In this document: in pieces, positions 1 to 8,520 of the stretch | Layout of the letters: the number at the start of each line of letters is the position of its first letter | Numbering within the stretch: position 1 is the stretch's first letter | From: Planctomycetales bacterium | GTDB lineage: Bacteria; Planctomycetota; Planctomycetia; Isosphaerales; Isosphaeraceae | Length of the DNA stretch: 34,241 bases | Assembly (NCBI GenBank): GCA_027459775.1 | Contig: DAIDHE010000164.1 | Coordinates: 1-34,241, forward strand | Direction of reading: 5' to 3' | Notes under the pieces: model-generated | Seen by the model: the letters and a program-made list of their open reading frames with translations, nothing else | What the model was told of the DNA's origin: nothing | Database searches by the model: none | Position numbers and translations under genes: made by a program

Positions 1-2
1 AG

Positions 3-671
3 ATTTACCACCTGACCCAGGCGATCCAGGTGGTGGGGACGTTCCTCTGCCCCTCCGATCCCCGGGTGTCACGCGGCCCCCTTGGTGCGACCTCGTACCG
101 AGCCTGCATGGGATTGGGACAGATGTCGCAATACCAGGGGAAGGTTACTTACATCCATTTCGATGGCGGCTTCGCTCCCGCCCTCAGTCCGCCGCATGTT
201 TTGCCGCTGGCTCGGATCGCGGACGGGCTCTCAAACACCTTGGGTTTCTCGGAAAAGCCGATCGGCTCGGGCTTGGGAGGTTTATACTCGCCCTTTACCG
301 ACTGGTTCAACTTCGGGCCCCCGCCTACCGGGACGACGACGACGCCCGACGAGTGGATTGCCCTCTGCGCGGGTGCGGCGCCCGACCCGCGAGTGATCGT
401 CCTCGACGCGGGCGGAACCTGGATGCTCCCTGGAGGAGCCTGGACCTACTTTTTTGCTTCCGCCCCGCCTAACAGCCGAGTACCGGATTGCGGGATGCAG
501 GTCATCGATAACGGCTGGGGCCTTTTCGCCGCCCGGAGCTATCACCCGGGCGGCGTCAACGCCGCGCTCCTCGACGGGTCGGTTCGTTGGTTTTCGTCCG
601 GCACCAACGTCCAGGTCTGGCGAAGCCTGGGGACCGCGGCCGGAGGCGAAGTAATTTCCGCTCCCTACTGA
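3..671 (+). CDS. DUF1559 pseudopilin-like protein, C-terminal part
   Basis: The reading frame is already open at the window edge, so the start and the expected prepilin-type N-terminus lie upstream. The visible part contains the family's 'FLCPSD' segment near the start, a central 'DGLSNT' segment and, near the C-terminus, the H-x9-DG signature (YHPGGVNAALLDGSVRW), ending in GGEVISAPY. These proteins are very abundant in planctomycetes and usually begin with a type IV prepilin-like cleavage/methylation segment, so they are probably anchored in or exported across the membrane. Their exact role is unknown. The Cys-rich secreted protein follows after 32 nt on the same strand, which suggests co-transcription. 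The C-terminal signature is the same as in the complete paralogue at 10115-11125. Confidence 0.9.
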   Translation: MYHLTQAIQVVGTFLCPSDPRVSRGPLGATSYRACMGLGQMSQYQGKVTYIHFDGGFAPALSPPHVLPLARIADGLSNTLGFSEKPIGSGLGGLYSPFTDWFNFGPPPTGTTTTPDEWIALCAGAAPDPRVIVLDAGGTWMLPGGAWTYFFASAPPNSRVPDCGMQVIDNGWGLFAARSYHPGGVNAALLDGSVRWFSSGTNVQVWRSLGTAAGGEVISAPY

Positions 672-703
672 CCTTCAGTTCCTCTTCGTTCTCGGAGTCT
701 CCT

Positions 704-1117
704 ATGAGCGTTGTCAAGGCCCTCGGATCGCGCGTCCTTGTGTCATCTCCAGCGGTCGCCTTGAGCGCCACGCTGCTGCTCGCGGCGGTGCTCACGATTC
801 CCCGCTCCCCCGCGTATGGTCAGATCCCGAACATGTGGTGCAAACCAGCGGGTGGGGTCACGTGCGCGAACTGCAATGTCAACGGAACAGTCTATGGCTG
901 CACCGCGCCGATTCCGCAACAGTGGACGGTTGGAGCCTGCAACAATAACCCCGGCAGCAACTGCACCAACTGGCCCCAAAACCAAGGCAATTACGACTGC
1001 GGCACCCTCGTGAAATGCGCGACCGGCAATGTGTTTGGTGTGTGCAATACTTACGCCATACCGTACACCGTCAGGACGACGCTCTCAGCCGCAAAACCCC
1101 CTTTTCCGCAAGAGTGA
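704..1117 (+). CDS. Small Cys-rich secreted protein (137 aa)
   Basis: I do not recognise a named family. The ATG at 704 is chosen because it opens a classic signal peptide: a short basic start, a hydrophobic stretch (ALSATLLLAAVLTI) and a likely cleavage after AYG. The mature part of roughly 97 residues holds nine cysteines and is rich in Asn, Gly and Thr, for example CANCNVNGTVYGC. Such spacing suggests a disulfide-stabilised extracellular protein. It lies 32 nt behind a DUF1559 gene. A second Cys-rich exported protein at 6685-7107 sits in a cluster that also contains a DUF1559 gene, so the pairing recurs within this window. No enzymatic motif is visible. Confidence 0.7.
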   Translation: MSVVKALGSRVLVSSPAVALSATLLLAAVLTIPRSPAYGQIPNMWCKPAGGVTCANCNVNGTVYGCTAPIPQQWTVGACNNNPGSNCTNWPQNQGNYDCGTLVKCATGNVFGVCNTYAIPYTVRTTLSAAKPPFPQE

Positions 1118-1291
1118 GACCGCCGTGCGATTCGCGATACAGAACAAGATGCGCGCACGGCGCGGAGAGGTTGCCAAGGTAGAATCCACCGCCCCCACCG
1201 CACGCGGATTAGCCGCGCCGGCGTCCGTGCGGAGATCCCGCCAGAGTTGATCCAGCAAGCATCTGATGTGTATGGCTCGAACGCGCTGCAA

Positions 1292-2437
1292 TCACCGTCG
1301 CCTGAGCGTGAACCAGGCGATCTCGGGGATGCAGCCGTAGCGGACCGGGTGTTTGCCGCCCAGGCCCAGGCTGGCGTACATGAGCGTCCGGCCCGCGCGG
1401 AAAAAGCCACGGTCGAACCGCCGCGAATAGCGGCTGGGCATGAAGATCGGACCCACCAGTGGGAACCGGATCTGGCCGCCGTGATTGTGGCCCGACAACA
1501 TCAAATCCACACCCCACGACGGGGCCCGCGGAAAAAGGTCGGGCGTGTGCGAGAGCAGCAAGCGAAAATCGGCCTCGGGTATCTCGCCCGCCGCGAATCG
1601 CGGACCCCAGGGGGCGCTCGTGCCCCCGATCGCAAACGCGGACCCGTCGACGTCGAACGCGCGCCAGCGCCCCTCCAAGAGCTCATACCCCGCGCTCTCG
1701 AGAGTCGCGCCGACTTCGCCCGCGCCGTATTCGTGGTCGTGATTCCCCAGAATGGCGAGCTTCCCCAGCCGCGCATTCAACCGTCCCAGCACCGGCTCGA
1801 TCCAGGCGAGGGTCGCGAGTTCCTCGACGACGTCGCCCGTCACCACCACCAGATCGGCCGGGCGGTCGCGACAATGATCGATCACCCAATCAAAATACGC
1901 ACGCGCATAACATTCCGAGAAATGCAGGTCCGATAGCTGCAAGATCCGCAGGCCATCGAGGGCCTCCGGCAGATCGGCGAACCCGACCTCCCATTCGCGG
2001 ACGTGCAGCTCGAGCGACTGATTGCCCGGCAGCCTGAGCATCCACGCGCCCGATCCCTGGCCCACGTAGCGTGCGCGCGGGGCCCGATCGATCGCGCGAT
2101 GGAACGAGCAGTTGCCTGCGACGCCCTTGGGTTGCTTCTTGAGCGCCAGCCGCAGCGAGCCCAACGGCCCGATAATAAATCCAGATATAATACATAGTAT
2201 CATATAAGATTGCATTGGCCACGCCCACGTCCACCACGGCTCGCGCCAGGTCAGCCAGCCGAGCCAGGCGGCGGCGAGGGTGAAGACGACCAGGACGAGA
2301 AAGCGCAGGCGGCCGAGCGTGGTTTCGCTGTATCCGAGCGCCGACGTCGCGTTGACGACGAGCACGAAGTGATAGAGATGCCCCACGAATGGCGCCCAGG
2401 CGAGGGCCGTTTCCCACGGCGTGCCGTCAAGGCTCAT
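1292..2437 (-). CDS. Membrane-anchored calcineurin-like metallophosphoesterase
   Basis: This 381-aa protein has two or three hydrophobic segments in residues 15-95, then a calcineurin-like phosphoesterase domain. The metal-binding motifs are all present: LQLSDLHF (Asp170, His172), GD at 201-202, GNHD at 231-234, a later LLLSHTPD, and LSGHNHGGQ. The architecture resembles the YkuE-like group, which includes membrane-associated phosphohydrolases proposed to act on lipid-linked substrates; the substrate here cannot be assigned. The start overlaps the stop of the upstream PAS/GAF/receiver gene by 11 nt, so translation is probably coupled. Codons 75-90, in a membrane segment, are strikingly AT-rich compared with the rest of the gene. 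Confidence 0.93.
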   Translation of the reverse strand: MSLDGTPWETALAWAPFVGHLYHFVLVVNATSALGYSETTLGRLRFLVLVVFTLAAAWLGWLTWREPWWTWAWPMQSYMILCIISGFIIGPLGSLRLALKKQPKGVAGNCSFHRAIDRAPRARYVGQGSGAWMLRLPGNQSLELHVREWEVGFADLPEALDGLRILQLSDLHFSECYARAYFDWVIDHCRDRPADLVVVTGDVVEELATLAWIEPVLGRLNARLGKLAILGNHDHEYGAGEVGATLESAGYELLEGRWRAFDVDGSAFAIGGTSAPWGPRFAAGEIPEADFRLLLSHTPDLFPRAPSWGVDLMLSGHNHGGQIRFPLVGPIFMPSRYSRRFDRGFFRAGRTLMYASLGLGGKHPVRYGCIPEIAWFTLRRR

Positions 2438-4310
2438 GCGTGGGGGCCTCGGGCGGAGGGGCGGGCTCGCTGGAATCCGCGGGGGGCGCGCCCGGCGACG
2501 CTTCGCGCGGGCTCGACGAACGGAGGGCCTGCTCGACCGCCTCGGTCAGCCGGTCCGACCGAAAGGGCTTGTACAAGACGGTCTGGAGCCCCTCTTGCCG
2601 CGCCTTCACGATCGAGTGGTTGGGATCCCAGCCGAAGCCGGTCATGAGGATGATCGGGACGCTGGGCTGGACCTCGCGAAGCCGCTTGAACGCTTCGTAG
2701 CCGTCCAGGTCGGGGAGCCGGATGTCGACCAGGGCGGACGAGTAGGCCGATTGCCGCATGAGCGCGATCGCCTCGTTGGCGTCGCGCGCGGTCTCGACGC
2801 TCGCACCCTGGCAGCCAAGCAAATGATGCGCGGACCGGCGGATCGACTCGTCCTTGTCGACCACCAGGATCCGCGAGCCCGCCAGCCTTGGGGCGGGACC
2901 GGGGTGGGTCAGCCGCGGGGCGGGGGCGACCGCCGTGCCCGCTTTCTGGATCAGCGTGCGGATCTCACGCGCTCGGTAAAGCAAATGCCTGAGCCGCGCG
3001 ATGATGTCCTCGTCGTGGCCGGCGTAGCGGTCGAGCACGGTGGTGGCGTCGGTGATGATGTCGTCGACCGGCAGCGCCAGCTCGCGGTCGATCGCTTGCA
3101 CCGATGCGCTCGCGGTGCTGACCTTCTCGGCCTGGAGCAGTTCCAGGGTGTTGAGGGCGGCGGCGATGTTGCGCCCGTAAATCTCGATGAACTGGCGGTC
3201 GCGGTCGTCAAAGGCGTTGGGCTGGGGGCTCTCGACGTTCAAGGTGCCGATCACCTTGCCGTGAAAGATCAGCGGGACCGTGAGCGAGCTCCGCGAGCCG
3301 CTGGCGCCTTCCAGATAGAGCGGGTCGCCGGTGGTGTCGGGGCAGAGATAGCTCTTGCCCGTGGCCGCGACATGGCCGGTCACGCCGTTCCCCTCGGTGC
3401 GCGCGTAGAGCTCGCGATTGGCCGCCAGCGGCGTCATCCCCTCGGTCAAGAGCGGGATCAGCCGGCCGGTCGGGCGGTCGAGCAGGCGGATCTCGATGAA
3501 GTCGAGCCCCAGCAGATCCTTCATGTGGCGGGCGATGTTGAACTTGAGCAGGTCGGTCCGCTCCTCGACGCCCATCTCCGAGAGTTCCTCCGGGGTCAGG
3601 TCGGCGAGCTCGTCGCCGGCCTGGTGGATGGCGTTGACCTTGAGCTGCTGCTGGGTCTCGTCGGTGGTCTCGCGGGTGAGCGCGATCAGGTGCGTGAGAT
3701 CGCCAGCGCCGTCGAAGACTGGCGTGACCGTCAGCCTGAGATAGCGCCCGCCCGCGATCTTGAGGGCGGTTCCGGCGGTGGCGCGCGAGGCCACGGCGGT
3801 GGTGAACGGGCAGGACTCAGGCCCCAGGATCTCGGGCTGGCCCAGCGCGTCGTAAAACGAAACGCCCACCACGTCGGGCCGACTCGTCAGCAGTTGGAAC
3901 TCGGGATTGGCCCAGATCAGCTTGAGGTCGGGGTCGACCACGGCGACGCCGTCGGAGATCGCCTCGAGGATCTCCTCGGCCTGGATCATCACGCCAAAGA
4001 GCCGCACCGACGAGAACTGGGACGAGTCGACGTAGACGGCCGAGAATTTGCCGTCGCGCAAAAGCGCCAGCGCTTTCGAGCTTGTCCGCACGGTGGTCAC
4101 GTCGAACGCGACCGCGAGCCCATCCAGGCTGGCCTTGCCTGGGGCTCCTTCGCGATCAATGACGAGCAATCGCGGCTTCTCGGTCAAACGCGTGCACTCC
4201 CCGCCGGGTCCGCGCAAAGAGCGAACGCCAACCAGAGGATCGCCCTCGTCCCCGGTCGACGTCTCTCGCGCGAACACGTAATCGTAACCCCGCGCCCCGC
4301 GCCAGAACAA
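2427..4310 (-). CDS. PAS-GAF-receiver signalling protein
   Basis: A 627-aa regulator without a histidine kinase domain. Order: a degenerate receiver-like N-terminus (about 45-105, LLVIDREG), a PAS region (about 108-220), a GAF domain (about 255-410, with VTGHVAATGKSYLCPD and VPLIFHGKVIGTLNVES), a helical linker, and a C-terminal receiver domain (479-600) with the acidic pocket at Asp485/487, phosphoacceptor Asp529 (LVDIRLPD), a conserved Thr in LMTG and Lys581. The tail is Pro/Ala-rich. The first 41 residues look unlike the rest. A TTG at 4187, preceded by GGGGAG, starts just before the first domain and is a plausible alternative start. No DNA-binding output domain is visible. The 3' end overlaps the metallophosphoesterase start by 11 nt. 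Confidence 0.88.
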   Translation of the reverse strand: MFWRGARGYDYVFARETSTGDEGDPLVGVRSLRGPGGECTRLTEKPRLLVIDREGAPGKASLDGLAVAFDVTTVRTSSKALALLRDGKFSAVYVDSSQFSSVRLFGVMIQAEEILEAISDGVAVVDPDLKLIWANPEFQLLTSRPDVVGVSFYDALGQPEILGPESCPFTTAVASRATAGTALKIAGGRYLRLTVTPVFDGAGDLTHLIALTRETTDETQQQLKVNAIHQAGDELADLTPEELSEMGVEERTDLLKFNIARHMKDLLGLDFIEIRLLDRPTGRLIPLLTEGMTPLAANRELYARTEGNGVTGHVAATGKSYLCPDTTGDPLYLEGASGSRSSLTVPLIFHGKVIGTLNVESPQPNAFDDRDRQFIEIYGRNIAAALNTLELLQAEKVSTASASVQAIDRELALPVDDIITDATTVLDRYAGHDEDIIARLRHLLYRAREIRTLIQKAGTAVAPAPRLTHPGPAPRLAGSRILVVDKDESIRRSAHHLLGCQGASVETARDANEAIALMRQSAYSSALVDIRLPDLDGYEAFKRLREVQPSVPIILMTGFGWDPNHSIVKARQEGLQTVLYKPFRSDRLTEAVEQALRSSSPREASPGAPPADSSEPAPPPEAPTHEP

Positions 4311-4363
4311 GCCGCCCTGGGGGCGCGGCGGCCGATCGCTGGACTGGGGTGGGGCGCGGCGGT

Positions 4364-6352
4364 CTATTTGGCCTCGGTTTGAGGGCCCGAGGGATCGTCG
4401 AAGCGGGCGAGGGCGGGTTCGACCAGGCCGTTGTCGTGGACGAGAACGCCGCGGCCGCCAGCGAAAAACGTGCCGGTCCCCGCGAGGTCGAGATTCAGGC
4501 TTGGCATGTCGTTCGAGGCCTCGACCGCGGTCACGGTCGTCGTTCCTCCCAGCACCCGGACGCGGTCGCCGGGCTTGAGCTCGCCCGCCATCGTCCAGCC
4601 CGAGCCGACTTTCCAGACCCGGGTCAGGCGACTGGCAAGCAAGACCTGGCGGTCGTCGAAGGCGACCTTCTGGATCTTGCTCTTGGAATGCCGCGCGACC
4701 GCGAGCACCGGCTCAAACGCAAGCCGGCCGGTCGCCACATCCTGGGCGAGAACCTGGTCGCCGACCTGAATGACATCGATCGGACGCATGCCCATCGGAG
4801 TTCGCACAAAGGCGCCGCTGGCCAGGTAGGCCTGGGTGATCGGCTCCTCGCGGGGATTCGCCCCGGCCGGCGCGGACAGCTTGGCGAGCGACTCCGCCCG
4901 GTCGGCTTCGTTCAAATAGCCCTGCTCGAGCGCCCACCACCTGCGCCAGGTTCCCGGGGAGACGCCGAAATCCTTGCCCGTCGTCGTCCGCAGCACGAGC
5001 AGCACGCGCTCGTCGATCTCCTTGATCCGGGCGTTCGTGTTCTCGAGCGTCTGAACGTCGTTCGCCAGCTTCTGCTGGAGCATCTGATTGGCGGCGGCCA
5101 GGTTCTGGGCGACCATCACGCCCAGCTCGCGATCCTGCTCGGCGGCCATGGCCATTGTCTGAAAGGCAAGCTGATCGACCGAATTCTGATTCGCGTTCTG
5201 GTTACGTCCACCGGGCCCTCCCGACGGGCTGAAGGTCGGGGAATTCGGATTCCAGGCGGCCGATGCCATGATCATGTTGTTCACGCTGAAGGGGTTGAAT
5301 GGCACCTGGGGGGTGAAGAACCGCGGAAGCTGCGAGGGGTCGACGGTCGGGGGCTGATAGTCGAACTCGAGATTCTGCTTGTCTTGCTTGATGATGATCT
5401 TGGCGGCCGAGCCGGGTCCGTTCATGGGTCGGAGCTCGTAGTCGAACGGTTTGCGGAGCAGCCCGATCAGCTTGCCGACGAAATCGCGAGGGTCGCGGTC
5501 GACCAGGGCGTCGGCGGCGGCCGCCCGGACCGTCGGCCGCGGGCTCAAGATCGCCAGCGACGCCAGGCAATTCGAGGCGGTCGCGCCGTCGATCTTGCTC
5601 AGGCGTTCGATCGCGGCGAGCTGGGCCTTCTCGCTTCCCTTCAAGAAGATCGACCAGATCATCGGGACCGCGTGGGGGTCGGCGACCTGTTCCAGCGCCT
5701 CGGCGGCCTTGGCGTGCTTGCTCGGGTCGCGGCCGTCGAGCCCGTCGCGGATATGAGTGAGCTTCTTGGCCCAGTCGCGATCGGCCTTGTGCTGGCGGTC
5801 CTGGCCGTGCTTGGCGGCGGCGATCTCCTCGGGCTTGGCCCAGCGCCCGGCGACCTTCTTGTATCCCAGCCGCTTCCACACGATCTCGCGGCCGGAATCG
5901 AGCCGCAAGACGGTGAGATAATGGGCGACGGCCTGGGGCTTGAGCCCCTTGGAATCGCACCACGACGCCAGGGCGAACTGGGCGTCGGGGGTCTCGACGG
6001 CGTCTCGGCGGTGGGCTTCATATTCGGATATGAGCGCGCGGTGGGCGGGGTCGGCGGCGAGCCGGCCGGCGACGGCCTCGGGCGTTCGCCAGTTTCCCTG
6101 GTCCGAGATCGCCCCCAGAAGCCCCCACGCCCGGTCGTTCTCGGGGTCGAGCGCGAGCGCCCGTTTCAAATGTTCCTTCCGCCCCGGCTCGTCCCCCGCG
6201 CGCTCGCACTCGAGCGCGCGCTGGATCTCCGCGGCCGCCCCCCGGGCGGATTCCGCGGCCGCCCCCCGCCCCTTGGCCGCGGCGGCTTGGCCTGGCCCCT
6301 GGGCTTCCGCCGCCCCAACCGCCAACCAACCGAGCAGGATCGCGGAGAACAT
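4364..6352 (-). CDS. Secreted HEAT-repeat protein with degenerate Hint domain
   Basis: The ATG at 6352 is preferred over the one at 6406 because it has GAGGAG eight bases upstream and begins directly with a signal peptide (MFSAILLGWLAVGAAEAQ). The 662-aa protein has an Ala-rich/TPR-like N-terminal region, HEAT-like helical repeats in the first half, a Gln/Asn-rich middle with a coiled-coil stretch, and a C-terminal Hint (intein/Hedgehog-type) module from about residue 505. The Hint fold is recognisable from RPIDVIQVGDQVLAQD, GWTMAGELKPGD and the final VLVHDN. The catalytic positions are lost: the first-block Cys is Ala (SGAFVRTP) and the second-block His is absent (LTRVWKV). It is probably not self-cleaving. 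Hint modules in planctomycetes are often annotated as 'polymorphic toxin-type', but no toxin domain follows here. Confidence 0.82.
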   Translation of the reverse strand: MFSAILLGWLAVGAAEAQGPGQAAAAKGRGAAAESARGAAAEIQRALECERAGDEPGRKEHLKRALALDPENDRAWGLLGAISDQGNWRTPEAVAGRLAADPAHRALISEYEAHRRDAVETPDAQFALASWCDSKGLKPQAVAHYLTVLRLDSGREIVWKRLGYKKVAGRWAKPEEIAAAKHGQDRQHKADRDWAKKLTHIRDGLDGRDPSKHAKAAEALEQVADPHAVPMIWSIFLKGSEKAQLAAIERLSKIDGATASNCLASLAILSPRPTVRAAAADALVDRDPRDFVGKLIGLLRKPFDYELRPMNGPGSAAKIIIKQDKQNLEFDYQPPTVDPSQLPRFFTPQVPFNPFSVNNMIMASAAWNPNSPTFSPSGGPGGRNQNANQNSVDQLAFQTMAMAAEQDRELGVMVAQNLAAANQMLQQKLANDVQTLENTNARIKEIDERVLLVLRTTTGKDFGVSPGTWRRWWALEQGYLNEADRAESLAKLSAPAGANPREEPITQAYLASGAFVRTPMGMRPIDVIQVGDQVLAQDVATGRLAFEPVLAVARHSKSKIQKVAFDDRQVLLASRLTRVWKVGSGWTMAGELKPGDRVRVLGGTTTVTAVEASNDMPSLNLDLAGTGTFFAGGRGVLVHDNGLVEPALARFDDPSGPQTEAK

Positions 6353-6516
6353 CGCCTGCACTCCTCGAGTTTTCGCGGACCGGGATGAATCTGGACGTCC
6401 CATCATTATGGCCGAGGGATGAGGAAACGCGAAAGGATCCAGCCGCTTTCGCGGCGGCGAAGTCTTTCAAGGGGACGTCCTTTTGACGTTTCAAGGTTTT
6501 TTTACTTTTTTCTTCT

Positions 6517-6525
6517 TGATATAAT
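6517..6525 (+). promoter_or_regulatory. Extended -10 promoter element
   Basis: The sequence TGATATAAT matches the extended -10 consensus TGnTATAAT exactly, in an AT-rich island within high-GC DNA. It is followed by a run of nine C (6526-6534) covering the expected transcription start. No good -35 box lies at the right distance; TTGACG at 6483-6488 is too far upstream. The next start codon on this strand is the ATG at 6609. Confidence 0.5.
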
Positions 6526-6596
6526 CCCCCCCCCGTAATAATGACACACGTCAATTCGTTCAATTCGGGCCACTGATTCCTTGATGCGTGAAAGAA

Positions 6597-6601
6597 AGGA
6601 G
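6597..6601 (+). promoter_or_regulatory. Strong ribosome binding site that marks a frameshifted start
   Basis: AGGAG lies seven bases before the ATG at 6609, an ideal arrangement. The frame opened by that ATG is not the frame of the Cys-rich protein, which is one base away. The ribosome binding site is therefore evidence that the intact gene began at 6609 and that the window carries a net +1 shift between 6611 and about 6637. Confidence 0.6.
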
Positions 6602-6684
6602 CGCTCACATGACTCACGACGACCGAGCGCCGCGCCTGGACGCTCGGACTTTGGTCTCTCAACCTCGTCATCGGGGTCGTTCTG

Positions 6685-7107
6685 ATGGCGCCGTCGCTGG
6701 CCGGTGCAGCTTCCCGCGGCGTGGCGACGCTCACGCCGTCGGACTGCATCGCGATTCTCGGCGGCTGCGCGCAGGGCCAGGCGGATTGCGCGTGTTCGAC
6801 GGCGATGTGCGGAGGGACTGCCCCGCCGAGCCCCAACGCGTGTTCGACCACGAGCCTCATCTGCGTCACGAACGGCAATGGCGGGTGCATTCAGCTTCAA
6901 ACGATCTCGACGAACTTTTGTGGCGCGCCGAACACTTCCAATCCAAACGGCTGCAAGCAGGGATCGCTTCAGACGCATTGCGCCTACGTCCAAGGGGTCA
7001 AGACCGCCCCGGCGGGAGGCTGCGGCGCCGCCGGCGCCTGCGCGGGAGGTAAGAATTATTTCGTCGGGCAATGCGGCGACTTTGGCGCGACATGCCAGAA
7101 TAATTAG
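6685..7107 (+). CDS. Cys-rich secreted protein, 5' end apparently frameshifted
   Basis: The intact part encodes a 140-aa protein with 15 cysteines, for example CAQGQADCACSTAMCGG, and no recognisable enzymatic domain. The only in-frame ATG, at 6685, would remove the signal peptide. Yet the same frame upstream (6637-6684) encodes a hydrophobic stretch, WTLGLWSLNLVIGVVLM, running into APSLAGAA, a convincing signal peptide. That frame has no ATG, GTG or TTG before a TGA at 6610-6612. The strong ribosome binding site and ATG at 6609 are offset by one base. The likely ancestral gene was 6609-7107 and has suffered an indel, or the sequence has an error. It leads the cassette that contains C39-like, DUF1573 and DUF1559 genes. 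Confidence 0.65.
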   Translation: MAPSLAGAASRGVATLTPSDCIAILGGCAQGQADCACSTAMCGGTAPPSPNACSTTSLICVTNGNGGCIQLQTISTNFCGAPNTSNPNGCKQGSLQTHCAYVQGVKTAPAGGCGAAGACAGGKNYFVGQCGDFGATCQNN

Positions 7108-7398
7108 AGCGAGCTTTGTGCTGGGTTTCCTGTTACCCAAGACGTCGGGCTCTCGACGTAGGGGCCTTGCACCGAGAACGTCCAAAACGCCGTGCGCGCC
7201 GCGGCTTTTGAATCGGTTCGCCCGACGAGGTGCTCTGACAGCGATTGCTTTGCCGCGTCGGACGACCTGGAGAATCTGGTTTCCCGGCGGTATGAATGCT
7301 GGCTATTCTGACGATATGGAATGCGCCTCCTCGCCGTGGACGATGAGGGGCGGGGAGTCACGAGCGACGTGCCTTGTTCGAAATCGGGGGTCCATTTG

Positions 7399-8520
7399 AT
7401 GGTGACTCGCTTGCTTCTTCCACTTTGCCTTCTGGCGGCCCCCTCCGGGGCTGGAGGCGACGAACATCCAACCGCCGCACAAGACCTGCTCAGGTACGTC
7501 GCGGATCGACAAGCAATCATTCAAAACATCGAATGTTTATGCTCGTACCGTGGACGTGAGACCCGGATTCGCGGACGTTCGTTTCGGGCGTTCACTCAGG
7601 GTTTTCGCGTGACCCTCGAGCCCGACGGCAAGGCACTGCTTGATTTCGATTGGAGCGAGGAGTGGGAGCGTCATCAGGTTTCCCTCATGTCCTATGACGG
7701 GCAGTACTTCCGCCAGTTGGGTCCGAGCCTGGACGGGAGCATCATCGTCGGTCTCATACGGAAATCCAAGACGATTCCATGGAAGGCCGATCCAGCGGAA
7801 CTTCTCTCCCTTTTCTACTGGGGCCCAGGCGAGATTCTGGACTACCACCAGTGCTCGCCGAGCGTTGGCGAACGACGGCGAATCGGTCGGTTTGATTGCG
7901 TGAGCCTGATCCTTGAGACCCGAGCCCGCGCCAAGGGAGAAGCCTTTCGATTCGTCTACTGGCTCGCCCCAGAACTTGGTCATGCACCAGTTGAGTACGA
8001 CCGCCTCCGGAAACCAAGCACGACGATGGGTTGGAGGATCGTCGACCATTTTGTGTCCCAGGGCTTTGTGGAGGTGGAAGGAGTCTGGTTGCCGAGTGCG
8101 ATCCACGTCACCGAGCACGGGTATAACGATGATGGAGGTTACGACCTCGAACAGGACTTTGTCGCCACGTTCGAGAAATGGAAGATCAACCAGCGGCTGA
8201 AACCCGAGACGTTCCGGATCTCGTTCCCCGCGGGCGCGTGGGTGACTGATGAGATACGAGGCGTCACGTATACAAAGGGCAAGATCGGCGACCCCGAGAT
8301 CGCGAGGCAGGTTTCGGAGGCCGGTGCGCTGGTCATCCCGAGTGCCGAAGTGGCCGATCTCGTCGAACGTCTAACCGCAATCCCTGTCTCGACGAGCGAT
8401 TCCGGCTTTTGGGTCGGGCTCGGGGTGAGCGTGACTTCGGTGATTGGCCTGGGCGCGGCCGTTTACGGGCTCATCCGCGCGAAACGTCGGTCCCGCACAG
8501 GAATGGAGAATTCCACGTGA
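7399..8520 (+). CDS. Exported LolA-like protein with C-terminal membrane anchor
   Basis: The ATG at 7399 is chosen because it follows a GGGGG stretch at suitable distance and opens a signal peptide (MVTRLLLPLCLLAAPSGAGG); an in-frame ATG at 7321 would put 26 polar residues in front. The 373-aa protein has a beta-rich central region with alternating patterns resembling lipoprotein-carrier (LolA/LolB-like) folds, for example FVYWLAPELGHAPVEYDR and VEVEGVWLPSAIHVTEHG. Near the C-terminus is one membrane helix (FWVGLGVSVTSVIGLGAAVYGLI) followed by basic residues, so most of the protein would lie outside the cytoplasm. The fold assignment is tentative. The stop overlaps the GTG start of the C39-like gene (GTGA at 8517-8520), pointing to one operon. 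Confidence 0.72.
   Translation: MVTRLLLPLCLLAAPSGAGGDEHPTAAQDLLRYVADRQAIIQNIECLCSYRGRETRIRGRSFRAFTQGFRVTLEPDGKALLDFDWSEEWERHQVSLMSYDGQYFRQLGPSLDGSIIVGLIRKSKTIPWKADPAELLSLFYWGPGEILDYHQCSPSVGERRRIGRFDCVSLILETRARAKGEAFRFVYWLAPELGHAPVEYDRLRKPSTTMGWRIVDHFVSQGFVEVEGVWLPSAIHVTEHGYNDDGGYDLEQDFVATFEKWKINQRLKPETFRISFPAGAWVTDEIRGVTYTKGKIGDPEIARQVSEAGALVIPSAEVADLVERLTAIPVSTSDSGFWVGLGVSVTSVIGLGAAVYGLIRAKRRSRTGMENST

Noticed and set aside
2421..6388. Two long plus-strand frames (2421-4382 and 4349-6388)
   Set aside because: They are antisense shadows of the PAS/GAF/receiver and HEAT/Hint genes and show no recognisable domain.
7108..7398. Possible gene remnant between the Cys-rich and LolA-like genes
   Set aside because: Frames on both strands give no recognisable domain; the region looks like an ordinary 291-base leader/intergenic stretch.
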